Shown here in pieces: positions 1-4,497 of a stretch of DNA of 10,327 bases. The translations under genes and the position numbers were made by a program. A model generated the notes under the pieces. It saw only the letters and a list, made by a program, of their open reading frames with translations, was not told where the DNA came from and did no database searches. The DNA comes from Chloroflexia bacterium (GTDB taxonomy: Bacteria; Chloroflexota; Chloroflexia; Thermomicrobiales; UBA6265), in NCBI GenBank assembly GCA_013698305.1, contig JACCVC010000105.1:1-10327 (forward strand), written 5' to 3'. Numbering within the stretch: the first letter of the stretch is position 1; each line of letters begins with the position of its first letter.

Positions 1-159
1 CACGCAACGTCAGCGGCGCGGCGCGGCGCCTCATTCAAGCCATTGACACTCGACCACACATCCTTGCCGAATGGGCTGTTGAGCGTCGCTGACAATTCTC
101 CCCCGCGGCCATGTGGGTTCTCGGTCGGTTCGAGGAGTATCGCCGCAAGGGCGCACCGC

Positions 160-1491
160 TCAGGACGAACTGATGAACATCCCGTCGTCATCGAAGGCAA
201 TCGGTTGGACTTCCTCGACGACCTCGATCGTCGCGCCTGACTCACGCAGCTCCTCCAGCACCGGTGCCGACACCCACAACGTCTCCAGATCCTTGGTGCT
301 CGGGATGCGCATGAACCTTGCGGAACCTTCTGTCACCTTCAGCGCCGAGGCGACCGCCAGCGTCAGCGCCTGCCGGTCGGTCGAGACGGTGATCGGCACT
401 CGCGCGCCCTGCGGCGACTTGGCGGTGATCATGTTCATGTAGGTCGGCACCGGGTCGATCTCGTCCACCGCCCGCTGCAACGCGAAATCGAACATCCCGA
501 TCCCGGTTGCATTGCCATCCGTCAGTTCGGTCAGGCCACGAACGATGTATCGCTGAATCTGCGGCCGCACGCCGGTGAAATCCATCGTGTCGACCACGGC
601 GCGGTGGATCACGTTCGGGTCGGCCCCGTCGCCGCTGATGTCCTTGCCGATCTCATCGACGATCAACACGTCGAGCTGGTCAACCTCGGGCAGCCCCGCA
701 ATCATCGACCGGGCGATCTCCAGCAACTCCGCCTCGCGGTCCCGGATCATCGCCGCCGGCACCGCCTCGATCAGCCCCAGCTTGCTGAAGCCGTTCTCGA
801 CCAGCGCCAGCCCGAACGGGATCGGCATCTTGCTGAGCGTAAACGCCGCCACGCGAGGTACAAGATCGCCGAACGTGCCGATCCCCTGGCTGTGAAACCA
901 GTTTGCGCCGTGCTGCTTGCCGAGGCCGATCGCGATCATCTTCATCAGGCCAGATTCTACCGGGCCCCGGAAATCGGTGTGCGGCTTCACCCGCCCCACC
1001 GGAATCACAAGGTCGGCGGTGTCGTGGGCGATGCGATCGAACCAGACTGGCACGCCGCCCTCCAGCTCGCCCAGCCGTACGGTCTCCATGCTGGCCCGGA
1101 TCGGTGCGCCGACGGCTGCCTCGGTCACGCCGTAGTGGGCGATGAGCGCGGTCTGGCCCTCGACCGTCGCCTCGCCATGACTCCCCATCGCCGGAATGAT
1201 GAACGGCTCCCCGCCCCGCTGGCGCACCTCCTCGATGCACGCGCGCAACACGTCGGCGATCCGGTCGATGCCACGGCTTCCCGCCGTCAGCGCCACCCGC
1301 GCCCCCGGCGTGACCTGGTCGCCTATGCCTGCTCTTGCGAACTCGCGGGCGACGGCATCGCCTATATCGCCGACATCGGTGCGGTCGAGTTCCTGCCGGA
1401 CCTTCGCCCAGCCGGGAAGCGCGATGTCAGAAAAGACATCCAGCCCGCCGCCGATCGTTTTCCTGCGTATGCCCTGTTCCGTGACCGTCAT
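160..1491 (-). CDS. LarA-like nickel-pincer isomerase family protein (lactate racemase N-domain/DUF2088)
   Basis: A 443-residue protein resembling the lactate racemase LarA superfamily, whose characterised members racemise or epimerise 2-hydroxy acids with a nickel-pincer nucleotide. Visible blocks are GSRG (71-74), PAMGSHGEAT (100-109), RVKPHTDFRG (167-176), GLMKMIAIGLGKQHGA (181-196) and DGNATGIG (325-332). Lys184 and His200 reproduce the spacing of the cofactor lysine and nickel-ligand histidine of Lactobacillus plantarum LarA (K184/H200). Arg73 and His105 are plausible counterparts of its R75 and H108. The substrate cannot be told, and the maturation genes larB, larC and larE are absent here. 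An in-frame ATG 16 codons upstream (1539) was rejected: it has no Shine-Dalgarno and overlaps a -10-like element, whereas the ATG at 1491 follows AGGAGG by 9 nt. The family call is firm; the reaction is open. Confidence 0.85.
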   Translation of the reverse strand: MTVTEQGIRRKTIGGGLDVFSDIALPGWAKVRQELDRTDVGDIGDAVAREFARAGIGDQVTPGARVALTAGSRGIDRIADVLRACIEEVRQRGGEPFIIPAMGSHGEATVEGQTALIAHYGVTEAAVGAPIRASMETVRLGELEGGVPVWFDRIAHDTADLVIPVGRVKPHTDFRGPVESGLMKMIAIGLGKQHGANWFHSQGIGTFGDLVPRVAAFTLSKMPIPFGLALVENGFSKLGLIEAVPAAMIRDREAELLEIARSMIAGLPEVDQLDVLIVDEIGKDISGDGADPNVIHRAVVDTMDFTGVRPQIQRYIVRGLTELTDGNATGIGMFDFALQRAVDEIDPVPTYMNMITAKSPQGARVPITVSTDRQALTLAVASALKVTEGSARFMRIPSTKDLETLWVSAPVLEELRESGATIEVVEEVQPIAFDDDGMFISSS

Positions 1492-1500
1492 CCCCTGAAG

Positions 1501-1506
1501 CCTCCT
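1501..1506 (-). promoter_or_regulatory. Ribosome binding site deciding the LarA-like start
   Basis: On the minus strand this reads AGGAGG, a perfect Shine-Dalgarno, 9 nt before the ATG at 1491-1489. The longer alternative start at 1539 has nothing comparable in front of it. Confidence 0.75.
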
Positions 1507-1537
1507 GCGCTGCCACAACCCGTTGGATAGAAACTCC

Positions 1538-1565
1538 ATTGTATGCGCTATTCGCGGTTTGGGAA
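1538..1565 (-). promoter_or_regulatory. Probable sigma70-type promoter of the LarA-like gene
   Basis: On the minus strand TTCCCA (1565-1560, 4 of 6 matches to TTGACA) is followed after 16 bp by TACAAT (1543-1538, 5 of 6 matches to TATAAT). Transcription would start near 1531, giving a leader of about 40 nt that includes the AGGAGG site. It would let this gene be expressed apart from the metallopeptidase gene upstream, although read-through across the 132-bp gap is also possible. Confidence 0.4.
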
Positions 1566-1623
1566 TCTGTGGATTCGGACCGGCACCTGTAACTTTGGGT
1601 CCTGGGCCGAGGTCTGTCGATCC

Positions 1624-2721
1624 CTACGAATCGGCGTCAATATCCACCTTGCAGCCGAACAAGCCGTCCTCGAGCCCACTGGCGAACGCCTGCCGTCGCT
1701 GATCGCCGGTGCCGTGGGCCAGGGGATCGTCGAACTCGGTGCCGGGTATATCTCCGGAGAACAGCGTGACCTGGAAGGCGTCGTTGAGGTCACTGTCCGT
1801 CAGCCAGCCGCGTGCGACCGCCTCCTGCGCGTAGACCCCGGCCAGGCAGTCCGCCTGCAACTCCAACTCGATATCGTACAGACCACCATCAAGTTCTGGA
1901 TCGCGCGATGCGTCGATGCGGAGCAGGAACTGGATGTGATGCCCCCACTCGTGCGAGACGATATGCGGCCAGGCGTAGTCGCCGAATTGCCGATCCATCT
2001 GCTCGGCGAAATCCGTCAGATAGTAGATCTCCTGGTCGAGCGTGCAGTAGAACACCTCGGCGTAGTCGTCTTCCGTCATCAGACCGCAGCCAGTCGTCGC
2101 GGGAAACATCTCAATCTCGTTGACATTGTCCGGCGAGCGATAATCCGCCCCGGCGGAGGCGAATATCTCCGACCAGACCAGGTCGATCCGGGCATGGTCC
2201 AGATCAGGAAACATGGCCGATGGCGACGGTTCCTGGACTGTTTGCGCTCCCAGTGCATCGACAAAGGCGAGGTCCGTCCCGAAAAGCCATCGCCAGCGAG
2301 CGCCATCGAATAGGTAGTGCTGGATCTCGCGCTGATCGACGGGCGTGCCGTTCAGCATCCCCGGCTGGCGCAGGTACACCGACGCCACGTCAGGATAGGT
2401 CCGACCGGTCACGCCCCACGTCCACGCGCCAAAGTCCACCGACAGGATCTCGGGATCGGCGGTGGGGATGGCCGCATCCGCCGACGCATACCAGACGTTC
2501 AGGTCGTCGCGGGACACGACCAGCCGAGCGTCCGGGTGCATCAGGTCGTGCAGGGTCAGGAGATCACCGCTTCGCTCCAGGTGGCTGACCTCGATCGCGG
2601 CGCTGGTCACGGAGTCGACGCGATCATCCTGCGCGAGCGCCGGGATTCCCGGCATCATAGCGCCGAGCGCAATGATCAACGCCAACAACAACTGTGGTCC
2701 TGGAAAGATTCGTTTGCTCAT
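1624..2721 (-). CDS. Secreted neutral zinc metallopeptidase (YpfJ/PF04228 type) with extra N-terminal domain
   Basis: A 365-residue exported protein. Residues 1-30 form a signal peptide: MSKR, a hydrophobic stretch, then cleavage after PALA before QDD. Residues about 34-155 look like a small NTF2/SnoaL-like domain, with short helical segments, an acidic-aromatic pattern and the ending YLFDGARWRWLFG. The C-terminal part matches the neutral zinc metallopeptidase family: FYCTLDQEIYYL (224-235), HEWGH (257-261, the HExxH zinc site with Glu258 as catalytic base), ELQADCLAGVYA (287-298, where Glu287 or Asp291 is the likely third ligand) and the family's HGTGDQRRQAF (336-346). No physiological substrate is known to me for this family. 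An in-frame ATG at 2757 would add 12 residues; the start at 2721 is preferred because it gives a standard charged signal-peptide N-terminus, but both ribosome sites are weak. It is divergent from the zinc-binding protein gene. Confidence 0.85.
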   Translation of the reverse strand: MSKRIFPGPQLLLALIIALGAMMPGIPALAQDDRVDSVTSAAIEVSHLERSGDLLTLHDLMHPDARLVVSRDDLNVWYASADAAIPTADPEILSVDFGAWTWGVTGRTYPDVASVYLRQPGMLNGTPVDQREIQHYLFDGARWRWLFGTDLAFVDALGAQTVQEPSPSAMFPDLDHARIDLVWSEIFASAGADYRSPDNVNEIEMFPATTGCGLMTEDDYAEVFYCTLDQEIYYLTDFAEQMDRQFGDYAWPHIVSHEWGHHIQFLLRIDASRDPELDGGLYDIELELQADCLAGVYAQEAVARGWLTDSDLNDAFQVTLFSGDIPGTEFDDPLAHGTGDQRRQAFASGLEDGLFGCKVDIDADS

Positions 2722-2830
2722 GGAAAATGCGCCGCTCCACGTACTGAAAATCGTCATTCGAGATCGTCATCCTGATCGGTGGAGGTCACACTCCGGGATT
2801 GAGATTAACCCCTCCATGGTTCGGCCATGG

Positions 2831-2856
2831 GGTCAAATACACCTTGACGGTCAAAT
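2831..2856. repeat. Direct repeat GGTCAAAT flanking the -35 of the zinc-binding protein promoter
   Basis: GGTCAAAT occurs at 2831-2838 and again at 2849-2856, 18 bp apart. The second copy starts on the last base of the TTGACG -35 hexamer and also forms the perfect 5-1-5 inverted repeat TTGAC-G-GTCAA (2844-2854). This could be an activator site in the divergent intergenic region; no regulator is identified. Confidence 0.3.
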
Positions 2857-2872
2857 GTCGCTGGTATATATT
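2844..2872 (+). promoter_or_regulatory. Strong sigma70-type promoter of the ZnuA-like gene
   Basis: TTGACG (2844-2849, 5 of 6) and TATATT (2867-2872, 5 of 6) are separated by exactly 17 bp. Transcription would begin near 2879-2880, giving a leader of about 78 nt before the ATG at 2958. The longer open frame from 2799 begins upstream of this promoter, which argues against that start. Confidence 0.7.
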
Positions 2873-2886
2873 GATACTTGGTATCA
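2872..2886. promoter_or_regulatory. Fur-family (Zur-like) operator candidate
   Basis: TGATACTTGGTATCA is a 6-3-6 perfect palindrome. Aligned with the 7-1-7 Fur box TGATAATnATTATCA it matches 11 of the 14 defined positions. It overlaps the end of the -10 and the predicted transcription start, the classical place for repression. Since the gene encodes a zinc-type binding protein, Zur is the likeliest member of the superfamily; Fur, PerR or Mur cannot be excluded from sequence alone. Confidence 0.5.
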
Positions 2887-2915
2887 GTAACGAAAGCCAG
2901 TCCGTGGCTGATACC
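2880..2915 (+). other. Hairpin at the predicted 5' end of the ZnuA-like mRNA
   Basis: GGTATCAG (2880-2887) is perfectly complementary to CTGATACC (2908-2915). Inside, AGCCA (2895-2899) can pair with TGGCT (2905-2909) around the loop GTCCG; two bases compete between the two pairings. The left arm is also the right half of the operator palindrome, so the TGATAC half-site occurs three times in 44 bp. It may act as a third repressor half-site at the DNA level or as a 5'-end stem in the mRNA. Confidence 0.35.
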
Positions 2916-2957
2916 TCTTCGTTCGATTCCATTCTGGCATATAGGGATGATCACAAG

Positions 2958-4037
2958 ATGACACAGGTTTCGTCTCATTCGCAGGTGGCCCGATTCACTC
3001 GCGCCTCCCGCCGCATCGCGGTCGGCGTCGCTGCCAGCGCGTTGCTCTTGACCTCGCTCGCGCCAGCAGCGGTCGCGCAGGACGATGGCCCGCTCAATGT
3101 GGTGACGTCGTTCAGCGTCCTCGCGAACATCGTCGAGAACGTCGGTGGCGAGCATGTCGAGGTGACCTCGCTGGTTCCGATCGGCGGCGACGTTCACACC
3201 TTCGATCCCTCCCCCGATCAGATCGCGACCCTTGCCGACTCCGATCTTGTCGTCGAGGTGGGCGGCGATTTCGAGCCGTGGCTTGATGATCTGGTCGAGT
3301 CCTCCGGCTCATCGGCAACCGTGTTGGAAGCGTTCCCTGATCATCATGCCGATGAAGAGCATGCTGATGAGCACGCCGACGACCATGCTGATGACGAGCA
3401 TGCCGACGAGGCCACCCCGACCGACGACCACGGCGAGGAGCATGCTGACGATGAGCACGCCGAAGATGACCCCGGGCACGAAGGCGAAGAGCATGGCGCG
3501 CATAGCGACCTTCACGCCTGGCTCGATGTCCACAACACGATCCACACCGTCGAAAACATGAGCGAGACGCTTGCGGAGATCGATCCCGACAACGCCGACG
3601 CCTACCGGGCCAACGCCGAATCGTACATCGCCGAGCTGGAGGAGCTTGAAGCCTACATCCTCGAACAGACCGAGACCCTGCCCGAGGCCGAGCGCCTGCT
3701 GATCACCACCCACCAGACGTTCGATCCGTTCGCCGAAGCCTATGGGTACGAGATCGTCGGCGTGCTGCTGGAATCGCACACGACCGAAGGGGCGGATGCG
3801 CCCGCATCGCACCTCGCCGAGCTGGTCGGAATCGTTCAGGACAACAACATTCCGGCCGTTTTCTCGGACACGCCGGGCGGCGAGAGCATGCTCGAACCGC
3901 TCGCCGCTGAGGCTGGCATCGAGGTCGCGCCGTCGCTCTACGTCGATACGCTCAGCGAGGAGGGCTCCGGCGCCGAGACCTACATCGACATGATGCGCCA
4001 CAACATCGACACCATCGTCACCTCCCTCGGCGCGTAA
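2958..4037 (+). CDS. znuA: Zinc ABC transporter substrate-binding protein (ZnuA/AdcA-like)
   Basis: A 359-residue exported cluster A-I metal-binding protein that would capture zinc and hand it to a ZnuBC-type permease. Residues 1-40 form a signal peptide with cleavage after AAVA before QDD; there is no lipobox cysteine. Predicted metal ligands are His80 (GGDVHTFDPSP), His186 (HAWLD), His252 (TTHQTFDPFAEAYGY) and Asp330 (YVDTLSEEG). Histidine rather than glutamate at the third position favours zinc over manganese. Residues 128-184 form the mobile acidic His-rich loop typical of zinc members, with 12 His and 27 Asp/Glu in 57 residues. The start at 2958 follows AGGGA by 10 nt and lies downstream of the promoter; the open frame continues to 2799 but those residues do not look like a leader. 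No permease or ATPase gene adjoins it, so those partners must be encoded elsewhere. Confidence 0.9.
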   Translation: MTQVSSHSQVARFTRASRRIAVGVAASALLLTSLAPAAVAQDDGPLNVVTSFSVLANIVENVGGEHVEVTSLVPIGGDVHTFDPSPDQIATLADSDLVVEVGGDFEPWLDDLVESSGSSATVLEAFPDHHADEEHADEHADDHADDEHADEATPTDDHGEEHADDEHAEDDPGHEGEEHGAHSDLHAWLDVHNTIHTVENMSETLAEIDPDNADAYRANAESYIAELEELEAYILEQTETLPEAERLLITTHQTFDPFAEAYGYEIVGVLLESHTTEGADAPASHLAELVGIVQDNNIPAVFSDTPGGESMLEPLAAEAGIEVAPSLYVDTLSEEGSGAETYIDMMRHNIDTIVTSLGA

Positions 4038-4497
4038 CCACAGACCAATCCGCGCGGTGGACCGGCCCACCGCATATTCCGACAGCCCCCTGTGATGCCC
4101 ACCTCTCCGGTGCAGCACAGGGGTTGCTGCTTAGGTGGATCCTTACGTCAATACACGCATCGTTCATACGACGGTGGTATTGAGATTTTGGCCGAACCGG
4201 TGTGCGGCTGCCACTCGATCTCTAGGTCGTCGTCATCGAGACGCCAGTTCTGACTGGTCACGGCGAGCGGATTGCGGAAGCGACATCCTGACTCATCCAT
4301 ACCCAGTACGCACACACTTTACCAACCGTGTGATTTGCCGGAGCTCGCCGATATCAGCTATCTTTCCAATAGATGTCTCGTTGCAACGGTATCAAACGAT
4401 GGGTGACGGGTTTAGGGAACCGCGCCGATACGATGCACGGAGATACCCGGGGCCGGTTGGACCCTGCCGGGGGAGACACTGAGCGAGGAAGGCGCGC
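4038..4497. other. 460-bp intergenic gap between the zinc-binding protein and LAL regulator genes
   Basis: No convincing gene is seen. It holds two hairpins just after the zinc-binding protein gene: GCGGTGG/CCACCGC (4054-4073) and a larger one (4084-4128). On the minus strand a 50-codon ATG-to-TGA frame (4300-4148) has no Shine-Dalgarno and no recognised similarity. GGTATCA, the operator half-site seen before the zinc-binding protein gene, recurs once at 4388-4394. A promoter for the regulator must lie here, but only weak candidates are visible (for example TTGCCG at 4335-4340 with TATCTT at 4359-4364, 18-bp spacer). The plus-strand open frame 4135-4482 reads like noise. Confidence 0.5.
4084..4128 (+). 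terminator. Hairpin after the ZnuA-like gene, possible terminator
   Basis: CCCCTGTG (4087-4094) pairs perfectly with CACAGGGG (4116-4123). The outer AGC/GCT extends the stem across a TT bulge, and an inner CACC/GGTG (4100-4103 with 4109-4112) closes the loop. It starts 47 nt after the stop codon. No T-run follows, so a classical intrinsic terminator is uncertain; it could instead stabilise the mRNA 3' end. Confidence 0.35.

Noticed and set aside
43..240. Plus-strand frame open from the left edge to 240
   Set aside because: It overlaps the 3' end of the LarA-like gene antisense, shows no domain or ribosome site, and could only be a meaningless edge frame; nothing is supported in 1-159.
604..1530. 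308-codon plus-strand open frame
   Set aside because: It lies antisense within the LarA-like gene, has no recognisable domain and shows the Arg/Ala/His-rich composition of a high-GC shadow frame.
2929..2942. GTTCGATTCC, like a tRNA T-loop
   Set aside because: The flanking bases do not form a T stem and no acceptor or anticodon arms fit around it.
3339..3509. Repeated CATGCTGATGA-like units resembling a small repeat array
   Set aside because: The units are degenerate, in frame and encode the His/Asp loop; there are no spacers, so it is not a CRISPR array.
3309..4118. 269-codon minus-strand open frame with Val/Met-rich stretches that look membrane-like
   Set aside because: The hydrophobic look is the reverse reading of the His/Asp loop codons of the zinc-binding protein; it is a shadow.
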